Counted from the first letter of the stretch, positions 1 through 6,048 are shown. The stretch is DNA of 11,665 bases from an uncultured Acetatifactor sp. (GCA_910577185.1 CAJTLR010000092.1:1-11665); one strand, 5' to 3'. Notes: generated by a model not told the origin, from the letters alone. Numbers and translations: made by a program.

Positions 1-14
1 CCATCTACACTGCT

Positions 15-66
15 CGCCGCGCGGGGCGCATGTTGCGTCTGCAACTATTTCCCTTATGCGCCCCTG
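15..66. repeat. Palindromic repeat module B, copy 1 (nested hairpin)
   Basis: Fifty-two bases that match 5992-6043 at about 47 positions with no gaps. The outer arms GGGGCGCAT (23-31) and ATGCGCCCC (56-64) are perfectly complementary. An inner hairpin GTTGC (32-36) / GCAAC (41-45) sits on a four-base loop, and the spacer on the right is unpaired. The stems are conserved in both copies while the loop and spacer bases vary, which suggests the fold matters or that the element spreads as a palindrome. Positions 1-14 resemble the right arm of module A, so the array probably continues left of the window. Confidence 0.8.
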
Positions 67-72
67 TACCAT

Positions 73-103
73 CGAGTAGGGGAATGCTCTTCTCCCCTGC
101 TCG
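73..103. repeat. Palindromic repeat module A, copy 1
   Basis: The arms CGAGTAGGGGA (73-83) and TCCCCTGCTCG (93-103) pair over 11 positions with one T-G wobble and a nine-base loop. The left arm is identical to 5962-5972; the right arm differs from 5983-5993 at several bases. It is followed by a CG-rich link of the type that also joins module A to module B near 5992-6000. Confidence 0.65.
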
Positions 104-109
104 CCCCGC

Positions 110-172
110 GGCCCGTACGCCGCTTTAGCGGCATAATTCCAGGTGCCAGGAATCGCACCTTGTGTACGGGCC
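110..172. other. Structured three-arm element (module C)
   Basis: The outer arms GGCCCGTAC (110-118) and GTACGGGCC (164-172) form a perfect nine-pair stem. Two further perfect hairpins lie inside it: GCCGC TTTA GCGGC (119-132) and AGGTGC (141-146) / GCACCT (155-160). Together they would fold as a three-way junction on either strand. Read on the minus strand, the second arm has a T-arm-like look (GGTGCGATTCCTGGCACC), but there is no anticodon arm, so I do not call a tRNA. It appears once in the window. It ends in CCTGCGCATAAAAA next to a terminator, exactly as module B does near 6042-6053. Confidence 0.6.
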
Positions 173-179
173 TGCGCAT

Positions 180-210
180 AAAAAAGGCAGAAGAATCCCT
201 CCTGCCTTTT
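180..210 (-). terminator. Rho-independent terminator of glyS
   Basis: Read on the minus strand, AAAAGGCAG, an 11-base loop and CTGCC are followed by six T. The nine-pair stem starts 13 bases after the glyS stop codon. The A-tract before the stem could make it work weakly in the other direction too. Confidence 0.9.
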
Positions 211-222
211 CATCACTCCTCT

Positions 223-1611
223 TTAAAACATAAATTTATCCGCAAAATAAGCATCCAGATTCTTAATCTCCACTCTCTCCTGCTCCATGGAATCCCTGAA
301 CCGGACTGTCACGGAAGCATCTGTCTCGGAATCAAAATCATAAGTAACACAGAAAGGTGTCCCTATTTCATCCTGACGGCGGTATCTCTTGCCGATATTC
401 CCCCTGTCATCATACTCACAGTTATATTTTTTGGAGAGCTGCTCATATACCTTTTCCGCGCCCTCTCCCAGTTTCTTGGAAAGGGGCAGCACGCCGATCT
501 TCACCGGAGCCAGCGCCGGATGAAAACGGAGAACCGTACGCATGTCACCGCCCTCCAGTTCCTCCTCGTCATAGGCAGCGCATAGGAAAGCCAGAACCAC
601 ACGGTCCGCACCCAGGGAAGGTTCGATCACATAAGGTATATATTTCTCCTTCTTCTCATCATCAAAATAAGACATATCCTCACCGGAAGCATTGGCATGC
701 TGGGTCAGGTCATAATCCGTCCGGTCAGCGATGCCCCAGAGTTCCCCCCAGCCAAAGGGGAATAAGAATTCGATGTCCGTGGTGCCCTTGCTGTAAAAGC
801 TCAGCTCCTCCGGGCTGTGATCCCGCAGCCGCATCTCCTCTTCCTTCATGCCAAGGGAAGTCAGCCAGTCGCGGCAGAAGCCCCTCCAGTACTGGAACCA
901 CTCCATGTCCGTGCCCGGCTCACAGAAAAATTCCAGTTCCATCTGCTCGAATTCACGGGTGCGGAACGTAAAGTTCCCGGGCGTAATCTCGTTTCGGAAA
1001 GATTTCCCTATCTGCGCGATACCAAACGGAATCTTCTTGCGGGAAGTCCTCTGCACATTTTTAAAATTCACAAAAATACCCTGGGCAGTCTCGGGCCTGA
1101 GATACACCACGCTCTTTGCGTCTTCCGTCACACCCTGGAATGTTTTGAACATCAGATTAAACTGGCGGATGTCCGTAAAACTATGTTTTCCGCAGCTGGG
1201 GCAGGGGATCATGTGTTCTTCCACAAATTCCTTCATCTGCTCCTGGCTCCAGGCATCCACACTCTCGGTCAGTTCTATCCCTTTCTCCGCACAGAAGTCC
1301 TCAATCAGCTTATCCGCACGGAAACGTTCATGGCATTCCTTACAATCCATCAAAGGATCCGAAAACCCGCCCAGATGCCCGCTGGCCACCCAGGTCTGCG
1401 GATTCATCAGTATGGCACAGTCCACACCCACATTATAGGGGCTCTCCTGCACAAATTTCTGCCACCAGGCCTTTTTCACATTATTCTTCAGCTCCACACC
1501 CAGATTACCATAATCCCAGGTATTCGCAAGACCGCCGTATATCTCGGAGCCGGGGTATATGAAACCTCTTGCCTTTGCCAGAGCCACGATTTTTTCCATT
1601 GTCTTTTCCAT
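223..1611 (-). CDS. glyS: Glycyl-tRNA synthetase, alpha2 (class IIa) type
   Basis: Charges tRNA-Gly with glycine using ATP in the cytoplasm; the homodimeric form used by most Gram-positives. The 462 residues are the full family length. Visible landmarks: N-terminal class II region with GGLANTWDYG (26-35), RPETAQGIF (172-180), motif 2 with FRNE (205-208) and FEQMELEFF, motif 3 EPSLGADR (330-337), and a C-terminal anticodon-binding domain from about residue 366. Two CxxC pairs (C90/C93 and C137/C140) in the insertion may bind zinc (inference). The start is supported by AGGAAGG eight bases before the ATG; a second in-frame ATG at codon 5 is less well placed. It lies 68 bp after the lipoprotein gene and is probably co-transcribed with it. 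That gap is too short for a T-box leader. Confidence 0.97.
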   Translation of the reverse strand: MEKTMEKIVALAKARGFIYPGSEIYGGLANTWDYGNLGVELKNNVKKAWWQKFVQESPYNVGVDCAILMNPQTWVASGHLGGFSDPLMDCKECHERFRADKLIEDFCAEKGIELTESVDAWSQEQMKEFVEEHMIPCPSCGKHSFTDIRQFNLMFKTFQGVTEDAKSVVYLRPETAQGIFVNFKNVQRTSRKKIPFGIAQIGKSFRNEITPGNFTFRTREFEQMELEFFCEPGTDMEWFQYWRGFCRDWLTSLGMKEEEMRLRDHSPEELSFYSKGTTDIEFLFPFGWGELWGIADRTDYDLTQHANASGEDMSYFDDEKKEKYIPYVIEPSLGADRVVLAFLCAAYDEEELEGGDMRTVLRFHPALAPVKIGVLPLSKKLGEGAEKVYEQLSKKYNCEYDDRGNIGKRYRRQDEIGTPFCVTYDFDSETDASVTVRFRDSMEQERVEIKNLDAYFADKFMF

Positions 1612-1644
1612 ACCAGAAACCTTCCTTTTCTTTGTCTTGATCTT

Positions 1645-1656
1645 CAGTCCGGACTG
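1645..1656. other. 12-bp perfect palindrome upstream of glyS
   Basis: CAGTCCGGACTG is self-complementary and lies 34 bp before the glyS start in the short gap after the lipoprotein gene. It could be a protein-binding site or a small processing hairpin. No matching site was seen elsewhere in the window. Confidence 0.35.
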
Positions 1657-1679
1657 TTTTCGCCCCTTATCATGAAAAG

Positions 1680-2291
1680 CTATTTCAGCAGAATATAAAC
1701 CAGTCCTTCCGTCCCTGCGGAGCTAATGCTTCCGTCTGCGTTCTCCACAGCGCCATCGCTGATATGTGTTACCTTCCGGGGACAGTAAATATCTGCCCGT
1801 ATGTCCGTAATAATCAGATACCTGTCTGCCGCCGCTGCCAGTTCGTCCTCCGTGAGAATGGTGTTGTCCTTCAGGTTCTTCATAATGACATCCTCACCGA
1901 AGCCCTTTTCCACAGCCTCTCCCACCGTGCCATAAAAAATTTTGTTCTCACCAAAATCCGCGCAGCTTTCCCAGCCGTCAAACCGGTAGACCACCGCTAC
2001 CTTTCCGCTGTCATCCTGCAGTGTCTCCACTTTTTCCACGGACACCGCCGCTTCCTTCCCGCTGGCAGCATTATAATCCTTCACTTCCTCCACTGCCATG
2101 GTGGTCAGCTCCGACACATCATAGTATGCCTTATCGAAATCACCGATCTGCCAGACTGTAATTCCACCCTCCTTGTCCACTGCAACCGCAGGTGAATTCA
2201 CCACATCCGGTACCTTCACCTCCCCGCAGCCTGCCAGGAACAAGACGCAGAGACAGACTAACAGTGCCATCCTCTTACATTTTCCCATCAT
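1680..2291 (-). CDS. Small lipoprotein of unknown function
   Basis: A hydrophobic signal segment (MALLVCLCVLFLAGC) ends in the lipobox LAGC, so the mature protein should be lipid-anchored on the outer face of the membrane with about 180 residues outside. I do not recognise the domain; the rest is acidic and rich in short beta-like stretches, with ADRYLIITDIRADIYCPRK near the end. The ATG at 2291 is chosen because GGAG lies nine bases upstream. A GTG at 2297 would leave only three bases from that site, and another ATG follows at 2288. It lies between recO and glyS and has its own promoter overlapping the end of recO. Confidence 0.85.
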   Translation of the reverse strand: MMGKCKRMALLVCLCVLFLAGCGEVKVPDVVNSPAVAVDKEGGITVWQIGDFDKAYYDVSELTTMAVEEVKDYNAASGKEAAVSVEKVETLQDDSGKVAVVYRFDGWESCADFGENKIFYGTVGEAVEKGFGEDVIMKNLKDNTILTEDELAAAADRYLIITDIRADIYCPRKVTHISDGAVENADGSISSAGTEGLVYILLK

Positions 2292-2505
2292 TTCCACCGA
2301 CTCCGGATACCCTACCCTTTCTGACTATTTCCCAGAATTCTCCGGGGAATACCTGAAACCGCTTTCCATGGAATCCGCGCCGCCCGCCCCGGAACGCAAA
2401 TCTCCGTCCCGAAGACACAGCAGTACTCTCCATGCCGGCCGGAAACACCCCATGGCAAAGCGGGACATACAGACCGGGGAAATCAGCTTGCAGATACACC
2501 ATAAT

Positions 2506-2534
2506 ATTGTACCAAAAAGTTATCTTTTTTTCAA
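2506..2534 (-). promoter_or_regulatory. Sigma-A-type promoter for lipoprotein-glyS
   Basis: Minus strand: TTGAAA (2529-2534), a 17-base spacer and TACAAT (2506-2511). The match to consensus is five of six at each box. The -35 box overlaps the recO stop codon. Transcription would begin near 2499, leaving about 208 nt before the lipoprotein start. In that leader I see small palindromes such as TTCCATGGAA but no T-box signature or riboswitch I recognise. Confidence 0.7.
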
Positions 2535-3181
2535 CAAAGAGTTTGCAGAACTTCAAGACTTTTAAAATGATGGTCCACGAAACGCTTCATATACTCTGCC
2601 GCAACCCGCTGCAGCTGCGCCAGAACCGTCTCCGTCACGGTAAAAGTATACAGCTTCTCAACCGGACTCGCCGCTATGTACTGCAATGTATAGACGGTGG
2701 ATTCTTCCAGATCCGCATCCCGGGGAGGCCCCGGGAATTCCCCGTTTACCGCGATTGCCTTGCACTCAAACACCACCCGCACAAGGGGATTTGGCAATGA
2801 TGCGGCACACAGGGCCCTGAGCGACTGGTAGAGCAGCTTCATCATCTCTTTTTCGTCATTGTTTTCCCGTGTGTAATAGTCCGCTATTTCGGCAAAATAC
2901 ATGCCGTAGCAGGCGCCTATATAATCCATCCGAAGCTCTTCAAAATAATTCTGAATATCCGATTCTGTCAATGTATAGGAATTTCTTCCCTCATAAAGCC
3001 TGAAATCACCATAGGCAAAGGGGTTGGTTGCCGCCGCCAGACGGTTTCCGGGCTTTCTTGCCCCTCTGGCAAAAGCCGACACCTTCCCCCTCTCCCTGGT
3101 CAGAAGACAGATATGTCTGTCATATTCCCCCACCGGGGTCTGCTTCAGTACAATTCCCTTCACCCAAATATATTCCTGCAT
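2531..3181 (-). CDS. recO: DNA repair protein RecO, zinc-finger-less form
   Basis: RecO helps load RecA on SSB-coated single-stranded DNA in the RecFOR pathway. The N-terminal OB fold covers about residues 5-75 (VKGIVLKQTPVGEYDRHICL, then RGARKP 39-44 and YTLTESD). A helical C-terminal domain follows, with FECKAIAVNGEFPG (138-151) and YIAASPVEKLYTF. At 216 residues it is shorter than the usual 240-255: the segment that carries two CxxC pairs in many RecO proteins is absent, and the chain goes straight from NGEFPG to the helix. The start is preceded by a weak AGG five bases upstream and lies inside the YqzL-like gene, so translation is probably coupled. Confidence 0.93.
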   Translation of the reverse strand: MQEYIWVKGIVLKQTPVGEYDRHICLLTRERGKVSAFARGARKPGNRLAAATNPFAYGDFRLYEGRNSYTLTESDIQNYFEELRMDYIGACYGMYFAEIADYYTRENNDEKEMMKLLYQSLRALCAASLPNPLVRVVFECKAIAVNGEFPGPPRDADLEESTVYTLQYIAASPVEKLYTFTVTETVLAQLQRVAAEYMKRFVDHHFKSLEVLQTLC

Positions 3182-3302
3182 CGCTGCCTGTTCCCGTCTG
3201 TTCCGTCACATTTGCCTCATCCTGCCTGTTATGGGACGCAAAGGACAGATAATCCTCAATCCTGCCGCTGCTTTCAAATTGCTTCCAGTATTTCTCTTCC
3301 AT
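3120..3302 (-). CDS. yqzL: YqzL-like small protein
   Basis: Sixty residues beginning MEEKYWKQFESSGRIEDYLSF. The pattern W-x2-F-x2-(S/T)G-x-I-x-(D/E)YL is that of YqzL, the short protein encoded between era and recO in Bacillus and many other Firmicutes, whose function is unknown. GGAGG lies eight bases before the ATG, a good site. The 3' third overlaps the start of recO by 62 bp in another frame, and that tail (rich in G, T and E) is probably unconserved. Only the first 20 or so residues carry the family signal, so the assignment rests on that motif and on position. Confidence 0.7.
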   Translation of the reverse strand: MEEKYWKQFESSGRIEDYLSFASHNRQDEANVTEQTGTGSDAGIYLGEGNCTEADPGGGI

Positions 3303-3375
3303 TTCCGCATCCTCCGTATGATATCATTCCTGTTCCATACTTAGAGTCTGCATTTTCGGATTTTATATTCGTGTT

Positions 3376-4287
3376 TCAGGAACCTGAAATATCTTTCGGA
3401 TGATAGCCGAAATTTTTCAGGAGGTACTCATTGTCCCGCCAGTCTTTTTTCACTTTGACGAACAATTTCAGATTGACCTGCATCTCCAGCATTTCCTCTA
3501 TCTCCCGCCGTGCCGCCATGCCGATTTTTTTCAGCATCTGGCCTCCTTTGCCTATGATGATCCCCTTATGGGAATCCCTCTCACAGACAATGGCCGCATT
3601 AATATGGCAGATTTTTCCGGTTTCCTTCATACTCTCAATGCTCACCGCCACCCCATGGGGCACTTCCTCCTCCAGAAGGCGCAGGGCCTTTTCCCGGATC
3701 AGTTCCGCCACAATCTGGCGCATGGGCTGGTCGGTTACGGTGTCCTCGTCAAAAAAGGCATGTCCCCGGGGCAGGTATTGAAAAATACATCTTACCAGTT
3801 CATCCGTATTATCGCCTTTCAGGGCAGACACCGGCACAATCTCCGCAAATTCCAGTTCCTGGCGGTAGGTGTCAATAAAGGAATATACCGCCTCTTTTTT
3901 CACGGTGTCCGTCTTATTGATCACCAGAATCACCGGAATTTTCACCTTCTTTAATTCCTCTATAATGTGGCGCTCTCCCGCGCCGATGAAATTTGTGGGT
4001 TCCACCAGCCACAAAATCACATCCACCTCTTCCAGCGTGTGCTCCGCCACATGAACCATATAATCTCCCAGCTTATTCTTGGACTTGTGGATGCCCGGTG
4101 TGTCCACAAACACGATCTGGCCTTCTTCCGTGGTCAGCACAGTCCGGATCCGGTTGCGGGTGGTCTGGGGTTTACTGGAGGTTATGGCGATCTTCTGTCC
4201 GATCAGCCGGTTCATCAGCGTGGATTTTCCCACATTCGGCCTGCCGATCAGAGTGACAAAGCCTGATTTCATAAACTTATCATCCAT
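3376..4287 (-). CDS. era: GTPase Era
   Basis: Ribosome-assembly GTPase that binds the 3' end of 16S rRNA and is essential in many bacteria. The 303 residues are the normal length. GTPase motifs: G1 GRPNVGKS (15-22), the switch I region around KPQTTRNR (39-46), G3 DTPG (62-65), G4 NKTD (124-127) and G5 SALK (154-157). The C-terminal KH RNA-binding domain has IIIGKGGQMLKKIG (243-256). The start has AGGA five bases upstream. It is the first gene of the era, YqzL-like, recO unit. A short palindrome (TTTCAGG AA CCTGAAA, 3374-3389) covers its stop codon. Confidence 0.98.
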   Translation of the reverse strand: MDDKFMKSGFVTLIGRPNVGKSTLMNRLIGQKIAITSSKPQTTRNRIRTVLTTEEGQIVFVDTPGIHKSKNKLGDYMVHVAEHTLEEVDVILWLVEPTNFIGAGERHIIEELKKVKIPVILVINKTDTVKKEAVYSFIDTYRQELEFAEIVPVSALKGDNTDELVRCIFQYLPRGHAFFDEDTVTDQPMRQIVAELIREKALRLLEEEVPHGVAVSIESMKETGKICHINAAIVCERDSHKGIIIGKGGQMLKKIGMAARREIEEMLEMQVNLKLFVKVKKDWRDNEYLLKNFGYHPKDISGS

Positions 4288-4554
4288 AGGTTTCCTGCCT
4301 TTTGTATTTTGCTCCCTGTATGTTCTGTCCTGACCGAACGTGCCTGATCATTGCTTTCCGGCAGCTGTGCGTCACAGTCTGCAGAAAAACGAATCCCTGC
4401 CTGGGAAACGCAGTTGCTGCGTTCACCCGGTGAGGGCCAAATATACCGCAAAACGGGGCCTGCAGATGGCGGAAATGAATTTCATGCACGTCAGGCAGCA
4501 GTCCGCGAAACGGGGCGTGCATCCTCAGGGAAAAGGGTTCCCACACGCCCCGGT
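4288..4554 (-). other. Long structured 5' leader of era
   Basis: About 265 nt lie between the predicted transcription start and the era ATG, with no convincing gene. It holds two strong inverted repeats: CGGGGCGTG / CACGCCCCG (4511-4519 and 4544-4552), and AACGCAG / CTGCGTT (4407-4413 and 4417-4423) with a three-base loop. A small palindrome around CACCCGGTG follows immediately. I recognise no known riboswitch. A minus-strand open frame at 4280-4546 is judged spurious. Confidence 0.5.
4511..4552. repeat. Nine-pair hairpin at the 5' end of the era transcript
   Basis: The arms CGGGGCGTG (4511-4519) and CACGCCCCG (4544-4552) are perfectly complementary around a 24-base loop. On the minus strand the stem begins within a few bases of the predicted transcript start, and only TTTCG follows it. 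On the plus strand it is followed by GTTTTATC. It could stabilise the 5' end, or act as a poor terminator for the upstream DUF4349 gene, which has no better candidate. Confidence 0.6.
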
Positions 4555-4560
4555 TTTATC

Positions 4561-4589
4561 ATTATACATGAAAGCGCACCGAATTACAA
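4561..4589 (-). promoter_or_regulatory. Sigma-A-type promoter for era-yqzL-recO
   Basis: Minus strand: TTGTAA (4584-4589), exactly 17 bases, then a perfect TATAAT (4561-4566). It lies 25 bp after the stop of the DUF4349 gene and gives a transcription start near 4554. Confidence 0.75.
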
Positions 4590-4614
4590 TCCCGTTTTCC
4601 GGGGGCAGGGCAAG

Positions 4615-5604
4615 TTACTTTTTCACCTCGTCAGCCCCTATCCCGGCCTCCGTCTTTTTCAGCAGTTCCTCCAGTTTCTTACGTTTCTTTTTCCTCTGAA
4701 TCTTTACCAGCACCACGACGCCTGCAATGATCAGGGCCCAGATGATCAGATAGGGGATATGGACCACAAACCAGATTCCCAGTTCCAGCGCGCCATTTCC
4801 CACATTGCGCAGGCTTTCCATAAATCCCTCCGAAATACGTTTCCACACGCCGGGTTCTTCTACCGGGGTCAGTTCCTTTACCTCGGATATGGAAATATGT
4901 ATCGTGCTGTAATCCACCTGATTGTCCAGGGTGCGCAGCCGGGATTCCATATACTCCAGCTGATAGCGTACTTCCGACAGGCGCTGCTCTATGGTGATAA
5001 TCTCTTCAATGGTCTGGGCCTGATCCAGGAATTCCAGCAGTCTGGACTGCTCCGTGCGAAGGGTGTCCCTGTGGCTTTCCATATCCACATAATCCAGTGT
5101 CACATCCTCCACATTGTCACTGCGCCTGACAATATTCCCGGTATCTGCCACCGTGTCCAAAAAACCCTTCAGCTTCCCCTGGGGAATCCGGACCGTCAGG
5201 TCAGCTCTTCGGCTGCTTCGGTATTCGGAATAACTGCTCCCGTTGTAGGTTTCCCTTTTCTCCACATATCCCCCCAGTTCCTGAATCTGTGTGTCCAGGG
5301 TGGTCATCATCTGCTCAAAATCCTTTGTCTCTGCCTCCAGAGTGACCGTCTCAATCAGTTTCCGGCCTGTCCGGACGCCGGGGGTGGCAGAATCGGAATC
5401 CATCTCCCCTGCGCTCTCCTCCTGGGAATAACTGTTCCCTCCCATTTCAAAGGCGTCACTGCTTTCCACCTGCACCGGGGCTGCGGCATCCATTGTAGTT
5501 TTGCTCCCGTCGGCCCCGCATCCTGCGCACAGTGTCAGTATCATGGCAGCCAGCAACAGGGCAGCTGCCGTTCTTCGTACAAAATTCTGTTTTCCTTTTC
5601 CCAT
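4615..5604 (-). CDS. DUF4349 membrane-anchored lipoprotein
   Basis: With the ATG at 5604 the protein has 329 residues and a lipoprotein signal: a basic start (MGKGKQNFVRR), a hydrophobic stretch and the lipobox CAGC with C29. Then follow an acidic Ser-rich linker, the DUF4349 domain (from RKLIETVTLEAETKDFEQM), a long coiled coil (HRDTLRTEQSRLLEFLDQ to LDNQVDYSTIHISISE), a C-terminal membrane helix (WFVVHIPYLIIWALIIAGVV) and a Lys/Arg-rich tail. The coiled coil would thus be outside the cell and held at both ends. The family function is unknown. GGGGGA lies five bases before the ATG. The frame stays open to a TTG at 5697 with AGGAGG at good spacing; that start would add 31 residues encoded by a repeat. 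Confidence 0.9.
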   Translation of the reverse strand: MGKGKQNFVRRTAAALLLAAMILTLCAGCGADGSKTTMDAAAPVQVESSDAFEMGGNSYSQEESAGEMDSDSATPGVRTGRKLIETVTLEAETKDFEQMMTTLDTQIQELGGYVEKRETYNGSSYSEYRSSRRADLTVRIPQGKLKGFLDTVADTGNIVRRSDNVEDVTLDYVDMESHRDTLRTEQSRLLEFLDQAQTIEEIITIEQRLSEVRYQLEYMESRLRTLDNQVDYSTIHISISEVKELTPVEEPGVWKRISEGFMESLRNVGNGALELGIWFVVHIPYLIIWALIIAGVVVLVKIQRKKKRKKLEELLKKTEAGIGADEVKK

Positions 5605-5608
5605 AATT

Positions 5609-5700
5609 TCCCCCATTTCTGCGCGGCCTTTTGCGCATATCAAGTTTGTGGATGCCGCGCAGACACAAACTTGGGATTGAAAATTTTCAATTTTCAATCT
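5609..5700 (-). repeat. 5'-leader repeat with mini-ORF, copy 1
   Basis: Homologous to 9112-9219, ending directly at the DUF4349 start. Shared blocks on the minus strand are TGAAAATT, CAATC, TTTGTG, CCACAAACT and ATGCGCAAAA, with GCGCAGAAATGGGG at the end. It contains two perfect inverted repeats: GATTGAAAATT (5675-5685) / AATTTTCAATC (5689-5699), and CAAGTTTGTG (5641-5650) / CACAAACTTG (5664-5673). AGGAGGG stands just upstream of a TTG at 5697, from which an open frame runs through the repeat and fuses in frame with the DUF4349 gene. The final GGGGG of the repeat is the ribosome-binding site for the ATG at 5604. Confidence 0.75.
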
Positions 5701-5708
5701 TTTCCCTC

Positions 5709-5753
5709 CTATTTTTAGTCGCTGCGCGACGGCTCTAAAGGGTAAAGTCCCTT
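5709..5753. repeat. 45-bp direct repeat, copy 1
   Basis: Identical to 5883-5927 except one T/C difference; the 37 bases from 5717 match perfectly. Each copy holds two hairpins, GTCGC TGC GCGAC and AAAGGG TAAAGT CCCTT. Confidence 0.9.
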
Positions 5754-5768
5754 CGACACACCTATCAT

Positions 5769-5813
5769 GAAAGGAACTTTTATTTCGAAAGGAAACTCAT
5801 AAAAGTTCCTTTC
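5769..5813. repeat. 15-bp perfect inverted repeat
   Basis: GAAAGGAACTTTTAT (5769-5783) and ATAAAAGTTCCTTTC (5799-5813) are exact reverse complements around a 15-base loop. The loop itself contains GAAAGGAAACTC, a near-copy of the left arm. It lies between the two 45-bp direct repeats. Confidence 0.85.
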
Positions 5814-5830
5814 GTGCGCCTTTGCGACTT

Positions 5831-5885
5831 TACTGTCCAGCAGAAATTATTTTTTAATAGCTCTTGACATTTCTTAGCTGGACTA
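5831..5885. repeat. Imperfect inverted repeat with A/T-rich centre
   Basis: GTCCAGCAGAAAT (5835-5847) pairs with ATTTCTTAGCTGGAC (5869-5883), with a small bulge. The centre is A/T-rich. The plus-strand TTGACA at 5864-5869 lies within it, but no -10 box stands at proper spacing, so I do not call a promoter. Confidence 0.6.
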
Positions 5886-5927
5886 TTTTCAGTCGCTGCG
5901 CGACGGCTCTAAAGGGTAAAGTCCCTT
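5883..5927. repeat. 45-bp direct repeat, copy 2
   Basis: Second copy of 5709-5753, with 129 bp between the two. It abuts the GTCCAG inverted repeat on its left side and leads into modules A and B on the right. Confidence 0.9.
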
Positions 5928-5961
5928 TCGCTGCTAATTTCCTTACGCGCCCCTATGTAAT

Positions 5962-5993
5962 CGAGTAGGGGAAATGCCCTTCTCCACTACCCG
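5962..5993. repeat. Palindromic repeat module A, copy 2
   Basis: The left arm CGAGTAGGGGA (5962-5972) is identical to 73-83. The right arm TCCACTACCCG (5983-5993) pairs with it at nine of 11 positions. An alternative stem CCCCTA (5950-5955) / TAGGGG is also possible. Module order here is A then B; at the left edge of the window it is (A remnant) B, A, C. Confidence 0.65.
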
Positions 5994-6043
5994 CCGCGCG
6001 GGGCGCATGTTGCGTTAGCAACAATCTTCCTTATGCGCCCCTG
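5992..6043. repeat. Palindromic repeat module B, copy 2
   Basis: About 90 percent identical to 15-66. The outer arms GGGGCGCAT (6000-6008) and ATGCGCCCC (6033-6041) and the inner hairpin GTTGC / GCAAC (6009-6013 and 6018-6022) are kept exactly; the changes lie in the loop and spacer. It is followed by CGCATAAAAA and then the terminator stem, the same junction as at 174-184. Confidence 0.8.
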
Positions 6044-6048
6044 CGCAT

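Noticed and set aside
110..172. tRNA gene
   Set aside because: One arm resembles a T-arm, but the element is about 61-63 bases, has no anticodon arm, and its closing stem is nine pairs.
2275..2556. Minus-strand open frame of 93 codons between recO and the lipoprotein gene
   Set aside because: It overlaps both neighbours, contains the promoter in its 5' part, and its translation is a Gly/Arg/Phe-rich mix without domain features. No good ribosome-binding site is seen.
4280..4546. Minus-strand open frame of 88 codons in the era leader
   Set aside because: It begins at a GTG inside the 5' hairpin, only a few bases from the predicted transcript start, has no ribosome-binding site, and runs out of frame into era. 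Composition is not protein-like.
4351..5718. Long plus-strand open frame antisense to the DUF4349 gene
   Set aside because: Its translation is rich in His, Cys, Pro and Phe, typical of the opposite strand of a real gene. The minus-strand gene has a lipobox, a coiled coil and a membrane helix.
5864..5869. Plus-strand promoter with a perfect TTGACA
   Set aside because: No -10-like hexamer stands 16-18 bases downstream; the only TATTTT is 14 bases away. The box is part of an inverted repeat.
5709..6043. CRISPR array
   Set aside because: The repeats are of several kinds, occur only twice each, are strongly palindromic, and have no regular spacers or nearby cas genes.
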